From: an uncultured Aquimarina sp.
GTDB lineage: Bacteria > Bacteroidota > Bacteroidia > Flavobacteriales > Flavobacteriaceae
Reading direction: 5' to 3'
Length of the DNA stretch: 64,000 nucleotides
NCBI GenBank assembly: GCA_947497175.1
Contig: CANMFM010000006.1
Location: forward strand, 434,001-498,000
Shown here: piece after piece, positions 1 through 7,685 of the stretch
Layout of the letters: each line of letters begins with the position of its first letter
How positions within the stretch are numbered: position 1 is the stretch's first letter
Notes under the pieces: model-generated
The model's input: the letters and a program-made list of their open reading frames with translations, nothing else
Told to the model about the DNA's origin: nothing
Databases searched by the model: none
Position numbers and translations under genes: made by a program

Positions 1-8
1 TACAACTT

Positions 9-50
9 GTGTGAGGACATTGGTAAGGGAAACTATACTAAAGAGAGTGC
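9..50 (+). repeat. Terminator-linked repeat element, copy 1 (shortened)
   Basis: The motif GTGTGAGGACATTGGT is followed by ACTAAAGAGAGTGC. The same two blocks occur at 2105-2155 and 2527-2577 in the same orientation. This copy is about 9 nt shorter in the middle. A strong intrinsic terminator follows at 62-91. The upstream side lies outside the window, so it could be the end of a longer transcript. Function unknown. Confidence 0.6.
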
Positions 51-61
51 AAGGAATAGAT

Positions 62-91
62 AAAAAAGCCCATAGAAATATGGGCTTTTTT
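62..91 (+). terminator. Intrinsic terminator after repeat copy 1
   Basis: A 13-bp perfect stem (62-74 with 79-91) closes on a GAAA tetraloop. Its core is GCCCATA/TATGGGC, flanked by runs of A and T, so it could work on both strands. It ends the transcript that contains repeat copy 1. Confidence 0.85.
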
Positions 92-480
92 ATGGATTAT
101 CGTTAAGGTTATTAAACAAACGCACAAAAAAATTTAATTTCTTAATGTTACAATTTTTAAGAACTGTTTTCCTACATCAAGCGGGGTTGATTTCGGGTAT
201 TTATTGTCTCGCAAGAGGATGCTTATGATATGTTTTTGCATCCAAACGCTTCAGTTTTCGTGGAATTTGAAGTTTCACTCTAAATCATGAGGTGTAAATT
301 CTTTAGTACTATATTTTATAAGTTTTAAAGAAAAACATTTATTTAATTAATAATCAAGTGTTTTGTGATTAAATTAAGCTAAAAACCACTTGCAGAAACG
401 GGTACATAATAATTTTAATGTTTTTTTTAAGAGTATATTCTTTACTTTTTTAGTACTTTTTGTAAGTTATATAACATAGC
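92..480. other. Intergenic region upstream of the hydrolase-like gene
   Basis: AT-rich stretch with no convincing ORF. An imperfect inverted repeat (TTAATTAATAATCA against TGATTAAATTAA) lies around 342-377. A TACTTTTTG sequence near 453-461, one base longer than the usual TAnnTTTG box, could be the promoter of the gene starting at 481. Nothing else is recognisable. Confidence 0.4.
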
Positions 481-1908
481 ATGACTTTAAATTTTCTTAA
501 AAAGGGCATTACCATAATTTGGTTACTATGTAGTACAATTTCATTGTGCAGCGCGCAGCATTCTTTTAATTTTAAGACAGGGATAGTTATAGACTCGCTA
601 GCTATTCCATCATCAAATACTACTTTTAGCATCTATTTACCGACGACTTTTGATCCAAATAAAAACTGGCCAATATTGTTGGGTTTTGATTCTTCTGGTA
701 AAGCGAGTACTATCACTCATTTGTATAAAGCGGCTGCCGAAGAACAAGGCTATATAGTAGCAATTAGTAACTTCTCTGAAGATTTACAAGAGAAGAAAAA
801 AAACAACTATGTTACTACATTTATACATCATATTTTCTCTCTTTTACCAATTCAAAAGAACAGAGTTTATGCGACAGCGATATATGAAAGTGCAAAATTA
901 GTGAGTTTATTACCTGTTTTTTACGCTAATGATATTTTTGGTGTACATGTAATAGGAGACAGTTACTTTTATGATTCCAGTATAAAAATTAGAAAAACAT
1001 TTTCATATTTGGGTACTGTTCATATTCATAATTTTAGATATAAAGATTTTTTAAAGAATAAAGATTATTTGAAAAGAAAAGCAGTACGAGCAGATATTTT
1101 TTCTTATGAAGGAACATCTGAATTGCCCGACACAAACCTCCTCTCAAAAGCACTTTCAACGTTTACACTACATGCAATGGCTGCAGGAAGAATGGCCAAG
1201 GATTCCTTATGGATTCAAAATTTGTACCAGCAAAATCTAAAACAGATAGAGACTAATCTTGCTAATAGCGGTTTTTTAGAGGCTTTTGACGAAGTAAAGC
1301 GTATACGCGAAAACTTTAAATCGTTTTTTAATACAGATCATCTAAAAACGAAGCAAAAAGAAATTAAAAAACGTAAAGAGTATAAGAAACAGAAACGGTT
1401 ACAAAATAAATATCTCTATAGAGAAAACTTTCTTAGGCTTACTTATTTATTTTCGCTGGACGAGGATGTAGAGTTAAATAGCTACGAAAACCTTGACTGG
1501 TGGCAATATCAGGTATCAGAATTAGACAGTTTAGTGACTAAAAAAGAAAAATATGCAAGTGCTATGGGATATAGAATGAAGGGATACTTAACGCATCTTG
1601 TTCATGAATACAAAATGACACACGTAGAAGAGCGTAAAAACTTTGAGAAGATACTGTTCCTTAATATCTTAAGTACTATAGTCGACAAAAAAGATTTTGA
1701 CTCATATAGAACCATAATTTCGATGAGCGCAGTTGATCAAGACTATGAAACTGCATTATTCTATTTAGAAAAATTACTTCAAAATGGTTATCAAGATTTT
1801 GAAAAGTTATATGACATAGAAGGTACATTAGCCTTAAAAATGTCCAAAGAATATAACAAATTAATAAAAAAACACCTTGGGAAGTCTAAGTTCTTCTTTT
1901 CAGAATAA
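481..1908 (+). CDS. Secreted alpha/beta-hydrolase-like protein, probably without esterase activity
   Basis: 475 aa. Residues 1-26 are a type I signal peptide ending CSAQ, so the product is exported. Residues 35-200 resemble the secreted esterase/PHB-depolymerase-like hydrolase fold: a strand ending in WPILLGFD, then the stretch RVYATAIYESAKL, where active relatives carry the GxSxG nucleophile elbow. Here that position reads AIYES, so the serine nucleophile seems lost. Residues 290-325 are very Lys-rich and likely helical. The C-terminus is helical and TPR-like. It stands alone between repeat copies 1 and 2. The role is unknown; a binding or scaffold function is one possibility. Confidence 0.75.
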   Translation: MTLNFLKKGITIIWLLCSTISLCSAQHSFNFKTGIVIDSLAIPSSNTTFSIYLPTTFDPNKNWPILLGFDSSGKASTITHLYKAAAEEQGYIVAISNFSEDLQEKKKNNYVTTFIHHIFSLLPIQKNRVYATAIYESAKLVSLLPVFYANDIFGVHVIGDSYFYDSSIKIRKTFSYLGTVHIHNFRYKDFLKNKDYLKRKAVRADIFSYEGTSELPDTNLLSKALSTFTLHAMAAGRMAKDSLWIQNLYQQNLKQIETNLANSGFLEAFDEVKRIRENFKSFFNTDHLKTKQKEIKKRKEYKKQKRLQNKYLYRENFLRLTYLFSLDEDVELNSYENLDWWQYQVSELDSLVTKKEKYASAMGYRMKGYLTHLVHEYKMTHVEERKNFEKILFLNILSTIVDKKDFDSYRTIISMSAVDQDYETALFYLEKLLQNGYQDFEKLYDIEGTLALKMSKEYNKLIKKHLGKSKFFFSE

Positions 1909-2104
1909 GTTGAAACTTCGATTTTTTGTGTACTTAATCGATTTTTTTATGTTTTTTATCGTAATTTTTTTTGACTTTACATTTTTTTTACATTACATTT
2001 ACATCAATATAAAATACTTGATGTATTAACCATAATTAACATTTTAAATCGTGCTATGTTACGATTTTGAAATATTAGTTTGGAATACGTCAGGGATGAA
2101 TTAG
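1909..2104. other. AT-rich spacer before repeat copy 2
   Basis: No ORF or terminator is evident directly after the hydrolase-like gene. TTAGTTTG at about 2075-2082 is one mismatch from the TAnnTTTG -7 box and could start a short transcript through repeat copy 2. Otherwise featureless. Confidence 0.3.
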
Positions 2105-2155
2105 GTGTGAGGACATTAGTCTATAGACCTCAAATCTTGAAACTAAAGAGAGTGC
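2105..2155 (+). repeat. Terminator-linked repeat element, copy 2
   Basis: Full-length copy: GTGTGAGGACATTAGT, a short palindrome GTCTATAGAC, a CAAATCT block, then AAACTAAAGAGAGTGC. It matches copy 3 (2527-2577) at most positions and has exactly the same length of 51 nt. A terminator follows 20 nt later. An open frame runs through it but is not conserved in copies 1 and 3, so I treat it as non-coding. Confidence 0.65.
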
Positions 2156-2174
2156 GTAATTTGCCCCAGAACAT

Positions 2175-2202
2175 AAGCGTCTTATCAAAGACGCTTTTTT
2201 TT
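2175..2202 (+). terminator. Intrinsic terminator after repeat copy 2
   Basis: The perfect 9-bp stem AAGCGTCTT/AAGACGCTT has a 4-nt loop and a run of nine T. No protein-coding gene ends immediately upstream, so it most likely terminates a short transcript carrying repeat copy 2. Confidence 0.85.
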
Positions 2203-2526
2203 TGTAAAGTTTTGCTACGTAATCAAAGATGCTCTATTAAAGCTTTGGTATCCTTACAGTATAAATTGTTTTTAGAATTAAAAGGTAATTTTGTTCGATA
2301 CACCATCAGTTTTTCATGGTTATACTCATTCTCGGTTTACACGGAAATTGCTCATATTTGTTAAAAATATGTGTATTTGGTCGATTATATTTGTATTTAA
2401 TCTTTTTTATTCCTTATATTAGTACTATTACAAAGAGATGCTGATGCTTCTTTTAAAATTGTTGTTCAGGTGGTTATGACGATAATTATAGGAATAAGAA
2501 TTTGAGAAACATTGAGGAAAAATTTT
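2203..2526. other. Spacer between repeat copies 2 and 3
   Basis: AT-rich sequence without a credible gene. I saw no TAnnTTTG box at a useful distance before copy 3 and no further copy of the repeat. Confidence 0.3.
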
Positions 2527-2577
2527 GTGTGAGGACATTGGTTAAAAGACCCTAAATCTATAAACTGAAGAGAGTAC
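2527..2577 (+). repeat. Terminator-linked repeat element, copy 3
   Basis: GTGTGAGGACATTGGT, then AAAAGACC, CTAAATCT, and AAACTGAAGAGAGTAC, 51 nt in all. The central GGTT/GACC can pair, as can the GTC/GAC of copy 2, so a small hairpin may be conserved. A terminator follows at 2615. The next gene is on the opposite strand, so this copy cannot be the leader of a downstream coding gene. Confidence 0.65.
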
Positions 2578-2614
2578 ATAATTTTCCCGCCCCAAAACAA
2601 ATAGAATAAAAAAA

Positions 2615-2644
2615 ACGTCCCGAAAATCTCGGGATGTTTTTTTA
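2615..2644. terminator. Bidirectional intrinsic terminator
   Basis: Stem ACGTCCCGA/TCGGGATGT (9 bp with one G-T pair) and a 5-nt loop, with A-runs on the left and T-runs on the right. It can end the copy-3 transcript on the + strand. It also reaches the stop codon of the minus-strand DJ-1-like gene at 2642, so it can serve that gene too. Confidence 0.8.
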
Positions 2645-3403
2645 TGGATTAGTAGGCACTATTAAATGTGGAATATTTTCGAGCTTCCAATCAATAACTA
2701 GTCCTTTGGCTAACGACCTAGCTATTTCGGATCCGTACAAATACTCACATAAATACAAAGCGGCTTCAAAACTTTTAGCACCGCCTGCAGATGTAATATA
2801 TTTTCCATCATGAACAAATAGTACTTCTTTTCTAATATCTAATTCAGGAAACATAGCTCGCATCTTATCTATATCAGTCGGAAATGTGGTAGAAACAATA
2901 CCTTCCAATATCCCCGCTTTAGCAAGAACAAAGGCCCCATCACAATGTGAAGTCATAAAAGTAGCTGTTTTGTCAACTTTTTGTACAAAATCAATCATGG
3001 CTTTATCATTCAAATCTGTATCTAAGTGATGCTCTGCACTTGGGATCACAAGGATATCAATTTTAGGAACTGAATCTTTTATATAATTATAATCAGGAAT
3101 AATTCTTACGCCTTCAAAAGTTGTTACAGCATCATCTGTATTAGCCACAGTAAAAACATTCATTTGTTTTATGTTTTCACGATACTGTGTATGTTGAAAA
3201 ATATCGAAAGGAGCAGTAAATTCTGTATTGTACGTACCATCCATAATAAGAAAAGCTACATTATATCGATTGGATTCTAATTTGGGAAACGTTTTTTTCT
3301 TTACTTTAGTTGCTTCTTTAGCAAGATCTGTTAATCCTTCTCTTTTTGTTTCTGTACAACTTGATACTACTAGTACTGCGAGAATAAAAAGCAAGTTTTT
3401 CAT
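2642..3403 (-). CDS. DJ-1/PfpI-family lipoprotein
   Basis: 253 aa. The N-terminus is a lipoprotein signal with lipobox VVSSC (Cys16), so the protein should be membrane-anchored outside the cytoplasm. From about residue 47 it is a class I glutamine-amidotransferase-like DJ-1/PfpI domain. The nucleophile elbow is SHCDGAFVLAKAG with Cys154, as in the AraC-associated DJ-1 subfamily, but no DNA-binding domain is present. The usual TTHW after the elbow is TTFP. The gene lies 14 bp downstream of the MFS gene and is probably co-transcribed with it. Possible roles include isonitrile-hydratase-like, amidase or chaperone activity; the substrate cannot be read from the sequence. Confidence 0.85.
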   Translation of the reverse strand: MKNLLFILAVLVVSSCTETKREGLTDLAKEATKVKKKTFPKLESNRYNVAFLIMDGTYNTEFTAPFDIFQHTQYRENIKQMNVFTVANTDDAVTTFEGVRIIPDYNYIKDSVPKIDILVIPSAEHHLDTDLNDKAMIDFVQKVDKTATFMTSHCDGAFVLAKAGILEGIVSTTFPTDIDKMRAMFPELDIRKEVLFVHDGKYITSAGGAKSFEAALYLCEYLYGSEIARSLAKGLVIDWKLENIPHLIVPTNP

Positions 3404-3417
3404 TGTGCTTGGCTTTG

Positions 3418-4638
3418 TTAGTTGTTTGTAATTCTTTTTTCGTTAGTTAATTTATGTTTTACCAAGTATAGTAAAAATAGCGCTAGGATAGCTATTGATG
3501 CCATAATGCCCCAGCTATAATCATATCCAAAGTTAGCGATAAACTGCATCCCCGAGTTGTGTCCAAAAATATGGGCTGCAGAAAATGACATACTGTACAA
3601 CCCCATATATGCACCTTGTCTTCCTTTTTTTGCCCTGTCTAAGGCAAATGCATTTCCAAACGGAAATGCAATCATCTCTCCCAAAGTAGCCATGATCATT
3701 CCAAGTACGAGAATTCCTGCCCATGGAGTAATCAACAAAAGTAAAAAACTAATAGCTGTAAGCACCAAGCCGTTAATTACATTTCCGGTTTTTGAAATAT
3801 TGGTTTTTTCTAAATAGGCGATTAATGGCATTTCAAAAAGAAAAATGAGTGCTCCATTAAGAGCTAATAGTAAACCTATTTTTTCTTCGGTTAATTGATG
3901 AATTTCTTTGTAATACAAAGGTATTGTCGAAAAATATTGTACAAATATAAATCCAAATAAGGCCAATGCGATTAAAAATATTACATAGGTGCTATCACGA
4001 TAAGCAGGCACTGGGTTGTCAATAATCACTTCTTTATCGAGCTCTTTTGTCTTCTTAGGATTTAACGTTTGAATCATTACAATCCCAGCGATAATACAGG
4101 TTACACCGTCTACCCAGAACAATCCATAATATCCTAATGAGGCAATGATAAGACCTCCTAATGCTGGTCCTGCAGAAAATCCCAAATTAATTGCCAGGCG
4201 AATAAAAGTTAGAGACCTGGTTTTGTTTTCTGGTTTGCTATACGCGCTAAGGGCTACAAAAAAAGCAGGGCGGGCAGTATCTGCTATAGCAATAAGTATA
4301 AAAAAACTTATACAAATACTCCAAAAACTTGTAAAAAACTGGATTGCAATAAAAGATACTCCGGTTAAAAACAAAGAACCCAAAATAACTTTGTAATATC
4401 CAATTCTGTCACTTAATCTTCCGCCAAGCCATGCTCCAAAAAAAGACCCTAGTCCATAGCTGGTCATTACCCAGCCCACTTGTTGTAAAGAAAAATTAAG
4501 GTCATCTGTTAGGTATAATGATAAAAACGGAATCACCATGGCCCCGGCTCTGTTGATAAGCGTTATAAGTGCCAACCACCAAACTTCTTTGGATAACCCG
4601 GAAAAAGAGTCGATATAACGGAGTAAAATTCTTTTCAA
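3418..4638 (-). CDS. MFS transporter, drug/metabolite efflux type
   Basis: 406 aa with about 12 hydrophobic segments. Between TM2 and TM3 sits the MFS motif A (GGRLSDRIGYYKV). This is the size and layout of DHA1-type proton-coupled exporters in the inner membrane. The start is a TTG codon (4636-4638) in front of MKRILL; no better ATG lies nearby. It is the first gene of a likely two-gene operon with the DJ-1-like lipoprotein. The substrate is unknown. Confidence 0.85.
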   Translation of the reverse strand: MKRILLRYIDSFSGLSKEVWWLALITLINRAGAMVIPFLSLYLTDDLNFSLQQVGWVMTSYGLGSFFGAWLGGRLSDRIGYYKVILGSLFLTGVSFIAIQFFTSFWSICISFFILIAIADTARPAFFVALSAYSKPENKTRSLTFIRLAINLGFSAGPALGGLIIASLGYYGLFWVDGVTCIIAGIVMIQTLNPKKTKELDKEVIIDNPVPAYRDSTYVIFLIALALFGFIFVQYFSTIPLYYKEIHQLTEEKIGLLLALNGALIFLFEMPLIAYLEKTNISKTGNVINGLVLTAISFLLLLITPWAGILVLGMIMATLGEMIAFPFGNAFALDRAKKGRQGAYMGLYSMSFSAAHIFGHNSGMQFIANFGYDYSWGIMASIAILALFLLYLVKHKLTNEKRITNN

Positions 4639-4769
4639 GAAAGTGATTGTTTGTGCTGATTTTCTTAAATAGTTGGTAAAAGTAGTTTTTTATCCACTAT
4701 ATGCGTACAATTTTGACTAAATTAATGAGTTAACTAATTGTAAATTGTACTTTTGCAAAAAAAAGAAAA

Positions 4770-5384
4770 ATGTATAGGTTATTTGTTTTATTATTATTTT
4801 TCTTTGGAAACGTCTTGGCTCAGGATTCTTCTGATATTAAGAGGATATTATCATTTCAAGATCAGCTTAATAGAGAGTTTGCCGCTGAAGAAACCTCTCC
4901 CTTAACTCCGAAAGATCTGAAAGAATTTCAATCACTTGATTTTTTTAAAATTGACACTTCGTTTTGTGTTCGAGCAAAATTTGTGCGTACTCCCTATGAA
5001 ACACCTTTTATTATGAAAACTACAAATGGAAGTGAGCCTCTGTATGTTAAATATGGTGAAGCCCACTTTGTTCTTCAAGAAAAAGCATGGGTATTGCATA
5101 TATATCAAAATCAAGGTCTGACTACGCAACTAGAATATGAGAATTATCTATTTCTTCCTTTCACAGATCAAACAAATGGAGAAACAAGTTATGGAGGAGG
5201 ACGTTTTATAGATCTCAAAATTCCTAGTGGGGATCAGATTTTAATCGATTTTAACACAGCATACAATCCGTATTGTGCATATAATGACCGATATTCTTGC
5301 CCTATTCCTCCTGAAGAAAATAACGTAAACATTAAGATTATGGCGGGGGTTAAAAAATATACGAAGCATCCAGAAAATGAATAA
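4770..5384 (+). CDS. DUF1684 family protein, exported
   Basis: 204 aa with an N-terminal signal peptide ending NVLAQ. The family signature is in the second half: PFTDQTNGETSYGGGR, then ILIDFNTAYNPYCAYNDRYSCPIPP. Members of DUF1684 have no established biochemical function that I can name; the conserved Cys and Tyr/Asn-Pro residues suggest a structured binding site. The gene stands alone, facing the porin gene, and its last four codons lie in a 26-bp inverted repeat. Confidence 0.85.
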   Translation: MYRLFVLLLFFFGNVLAQDSSDIKRILSFQDQLNREFAAEETSPLTPKDLKEFQSLDFFKIDTSFCVRAKFVRTPYETPFIMKTTNGSEPLYVKYGEAHFVLQEKAWVLHIYQNQGLTTQLEYENYLFLPFTDQTNGETSYGGGRFIDLKIPSGDQILIDFNTAYNPYCAYNDRYSCPIPPEENNVNIKIMAGVKKYTKHPENE

Positions 5385-5431
5385 TAAAAAAGTGCTAAAA
5401 TCATCTTAGCACTTTTTTATTATTCATTTTC
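5373..5431. terminator. Perfect 26-bp inverted repeat, bidirectional terminator
   Basis: 5373-5398 is the exact reverse complement of 5406-5431, with a 7-nt loop. The GTGCTAA/TTAGCAC core is flanked by A6/T6, so either strand gives a hairpin plus T-run. It lies between two convergent genes and includes the stop codon of the DUF1684 gene; its right arm ends 7 bp before the porin stop. Confidence 0.9.
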
Positions 5432-5437
5432 ATGTAT

Positions 5438-6583
5438 TTAGAACTTATATACCGCTCCTAATACAAATGAAGAAAGGCTTTTTGTAACCTCGCGATCATT
5501 GTCTATGAACGAATCTTCAGATGCAGCGTCTAGTCTTACTTCAGGTTTAAGTGTTAAGTTGCCGATATCGTAACTACCTGTAAGTGTAGCAGCGATAACA
5601 CTACCATCAAGCTCATTATCAAGACCGATAACACCGGTTAGACCACCATTGTACACGGCAAAATATTCTCCTCTTAATCCTAAAGTAAATTTTTCTGATG
5701 TTTTATACTGTGGGTATAGGGCAACGCCATAAAACCCCGACGAATCACCATCTTCTTGAGGTTCTGTAGATAAATAAGTAGAGTTTATACCAAGGTAGAA
5801 GTCTTCAGAAACATCCCAACCTGTAGTAAGGTCAACTTGAAATGTAGGTCCAACCTCGCCCGGTTCACCTTCATTGCCATATCTGAAATTAAGAAAAGCA
5901 CTTCCGCTATCAGCGGCATAGCCCAATTGAGCACCAACAATATAAGTATCAAAAGGATTACTTTCTGTATAATCGGTTGGATTCATTATGGCTAACATCG
6001 CTGACCATTTGTCGTTAAGTGCAAAATCTGCTTTCAGACCTGTATGCGAAAAAGGACCATAAGAAAACATATAAGATGTAGAGTAGTTAAAATTTCCAGT
6101 TGGCGAAATCACTTCATATCCAAGAAAAGTATTAAAATTACCTAACGTTAGTTTTACACTTTCTGAAACATTCCAATAGGCATATAATTGGTTAACAATC
6201 TGAGCGGAACCATCAGATAAAAATACAGCATCTTCTCCTCTTGGACCAAATACAAGGTCAGCGACAAAACCTGCTTTTTCTCCTTCGTATCCCAAAATTA
6301 GATTAGCCATCCCTAGTGCAAAACCAGATTGATTGGCAAAAGAGGTTCCTGGTGCGATAAATGTTTCGTCTGTAGTGGGATCGGCATCAAAATCGTCAGC
6401 CTTGTTCGGAGCGGTGATATTATATCTGTAATATCCATCTACAGATCCATTGACTGAGAAGTTGTCGAACCATTTTTTTTCCTCTTCTTGTGGTTCTTCT
6501 TGTGCCATAGTGGTGAAGCTTGCAAAAGTTAAGGCAACAAGGCTTACTTTTTTAAAAAGATGTGTTACGGTTTTTGTTTTCAT
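5438..6583 (-). CDS. Outer-membrane porin, BBP2/OmpL-like beta-barrel
   Basis: 381 aa from the ATG at 6583 (an in-frame ATG at 6592 would add MFI). A signal peptide ends TTMAQ and is followed by an acidic linker. The rest alternates hydrophobic and polar residues as amphipathic strands and ends with a terminal aromatic (VYKF), as outer-membrane barrels do. The pattern FSVNGSVDGYYRYN and the paired LGNFNTFLGYEV region match the putative beta-barrel porin-2 (OmpL-like) family. In Bacteroidota such porins often sit beside P-II and ammonium-transport genes; here the P-II gene is upstream. Two 20-bp direct repeats precede it. Confidence 0.85.
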   Translation of the reverse strand: MKTKTVTHLFKKVSLVALTFASFTTMAQEEPQEEEKKWFDNFSVNGSVDGYYRYNITAPNKADDFDADPTTDETFIAPGTSFANQSGFALGMANLILGYEGEKAGFVADLVFGPRGEDAVFLSDGSAQIVNQLYAYWNVSESVKLTLGNFNTFLGYEVISPTGNFNYSTSYMFSYGPFSHTGLKADFALNDKWSAMLAIMNPTDYTESNPFDTYIVGAQLGYAADSGSAFLNFRYGNEGEPGEVGPTFQVDLTTGWDVSEDFYLGINSTYLSTEPQEDGDSSGFYGVALYPQYKTSEKFTLGLRGEYFAVYNGGLTGVIGLDNELDGSVIAATLTGSYDIGNLTLKPEVRLDAASEDSFIDNDREVTKSLSSFVLGAVYKF

Positions 6584-6646
6584 AATAAACATTAATTATA
6601 GAAATTGTTTTTAATTGGAACCGTAAAACTATGTTAAAAGAATATG

Positions 6647-6666
6647 AACCCAATAAAAATTAGGGT
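6647..6666 (-). promoter_or_regulatory. Direct repeat A upstream of the porin gene
   Basis: 20-bp unit reading AACCC-N11-AGGGT on the + strand, 18/20 identical to the unit at 6700-6719. The two starts are 53 bp apart, about five helical turns. Each unit has inverted symmetry of its ends. It lies 64 bp upstream of the porin start and looks like a regulator binding site. Confidence 0.5.
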
Positions 6667-6699
6667 ATCGATGTTTATTTTTATGTTTTTTTAATTTTA

Positions 6700-6719
6700 A
6701 ACCCCAAAAAAATTAGGGT
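6700..6719 (-). promoter_or_regulatory. Direct repeat B upstream of the porin gene
   Basis: Second unit of the pair (AACCCC, an A-run, then TTAGGGT). Extended by one base each side it forms AAACCC/GGGTTT with one extra C. Together with the unit at 6647-6666 it suggests cooperative binding on one DNA face ahead of the porin gene. Confidence 0.5.
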
Positions 6720-6858
6720 TTATTGTTTATTAAGCTAAATTTTAAGAATTTAAAAGTGTGTTTTTAGCCATGTTGAATCTATTTTAAAGTTTTTTAGGTA
6801 GAAGAATAAAAAACTTTAATGTTTTTGTAGAAATTTCAATACTAAAGGTACTACATGT

Positions 6859-7197
6859 CTAATTTAATGCCTGATTGCCTTTTTCTTCGGTCCTAATTCT
6901 ATAGGTGTTTTGAATATCTGAAACAAAAATTTTGCCATCACCTACTTCTCCGGTTTTGGCAGCTTCAATGATTGCTTGTATTGTTTTTTCTTCAAACTCA
7001 TCTGATACAACTATAGAAATATACCTACGTTGAATGTCTGAAGTACTATAGCTAATTCCGCGATAGACTTTTCCTTTTTTTTCATTACCAATACCCGTAA
7101 CGTCCCAGTATGTAAAAAAATTAACCCCAATATCATGCAAATTATCTTTCACGTCTTTGAATCTTGATTTACGAATGATTGCTTCAATCTTTTTCAT
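6859..7197 (-). CDS. P-II family nitrogen-regulator-like protein
   Basis: 112 aa, the normal P-II length. The N-terminus KKIEAIIRKSRF and the signature KTGEVGDGKIFV (81-92) followed by RIRT are typical of GlnB/GlnK trimers that sense ATP/ADP and 2-oxoglutarate. The T-loop differs: Tyr50 of GISY aligns with the modifiable Tyr51. The loop is one residue shorter, the usual Gln39 is Glu or Asn, and the VDFLPK stretch is replaced by STSDIQRR. No ammonium transporter is adjacent; its neighbours are the fluoride channel and the porin. It may have a partner other than AmtB. Confidence 0.85.
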   Translation of the reverse strand: MKKIEAIIRKSRFKDVKDNLHDIGVNFFTYWDVTGIGNEKKGKVYRGISYSTSDIQRRYISIVVSDEFEEKTIQAIIEAAKTGEVGDGKIFVSDIQNTYRIRTEEKGNQALN

Positions 7198-7251
7198 GAG
7201 TATTTAAATTTAGAATAAGTGTATTCAAAACAGCAACAAGAGCGTTTTTTA

Positions 7252-7617
7252 TTATTTTGTAATGAATATTCCTAAAAATACAGCTAATATTCCTAAAACA
7301 AAAGAACCTATTGTGTAAATCAAGAAACTGGAAATATCTCCATTTTTGAGCAAAATATGATTTTCGTAAGCGAACGAAGAAAAGGTAGTAAAACCACCAC
7401 AAAATCCTGTGGATAGTAATAACACGGTGTTTTGGGATAATGAATTGGTTTTTAAGGATAGTCCAAGAATTATTCCTATAAGTAAACTGCCGATAATATT
7501 TACTGTAAAAGTACCGTAAGGAATGTTATAATGGTTATGATTAAGAATTTTGCTTATTAGATAGCGGGCAACACTTCCGGTTCCTCCGCCAATAAATACT
7601 AAAAGTAATTGTTTCAT
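7252..7617 (-). CDS. crcB: Fluoride efflux channel CrcB/FluC
   Basis: 121 aa with four hydrophobic helices, the expected size for the dimeric Fluc channel of the inner membrane. Family motifs are GGGTGSVARY near the N-terminus, GTFTVNIIGS, and GFCGGFTTFSSFAYE, which contains the phenylalanine-box and TTFSSF segment. The start lies only 15 nt after the terminator of the upstream gene, so there is no room for a separate fluoride riboswitch. Expression probably comes from read-through or a promoter inside that terminator region. Confidence 0.93.
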   Translation of the reverse strand: MKQLLLVFIGGGTGSVARYLISKILNHNHYNIPYGTFTVNIIGSLLIGIILGLSLKTNSLSQNTVLLLSTGFCGGFTTFSSFAYENHILLKNGDISSFLIYTIGSFVLGILAVFLGIFITK

Positions 7618-7631
7618 TAATTAAAATGATT

Positions 7632-7674
7632 AAAAAAAGCTGCACTTGAATTTACATTCAAAATGCAGCTTTTA
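7632..7674 (-). terminator. Terminator of the SRPBCC/GyrI-like gene
   Basis: Stem AAAGCTGCA-C-TTGAAT against ATTCAA-AA-TGCAGCTTT. On the minus strand it is followed by a T7 run (7638-7632). It sits 11 nt after the stop codon of the SRPBCC gene and just before crcB. Confidence 0.75.
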
Positions 7675-7685
7675 GATCATATTTC

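Noticed and set aside
2080-2364. Open frame of 94 codons through repeat copy 2
   Set aside because: Starts at TTG, runs across a strong terminator, and the same frame is broken in copies 1 and 3.
7618-7685. Possible fluoride riboswitch upstream of crcB
   Set aside because: The space between the upstream terminator and the start codon is 15 nt, too short for the aptamer.
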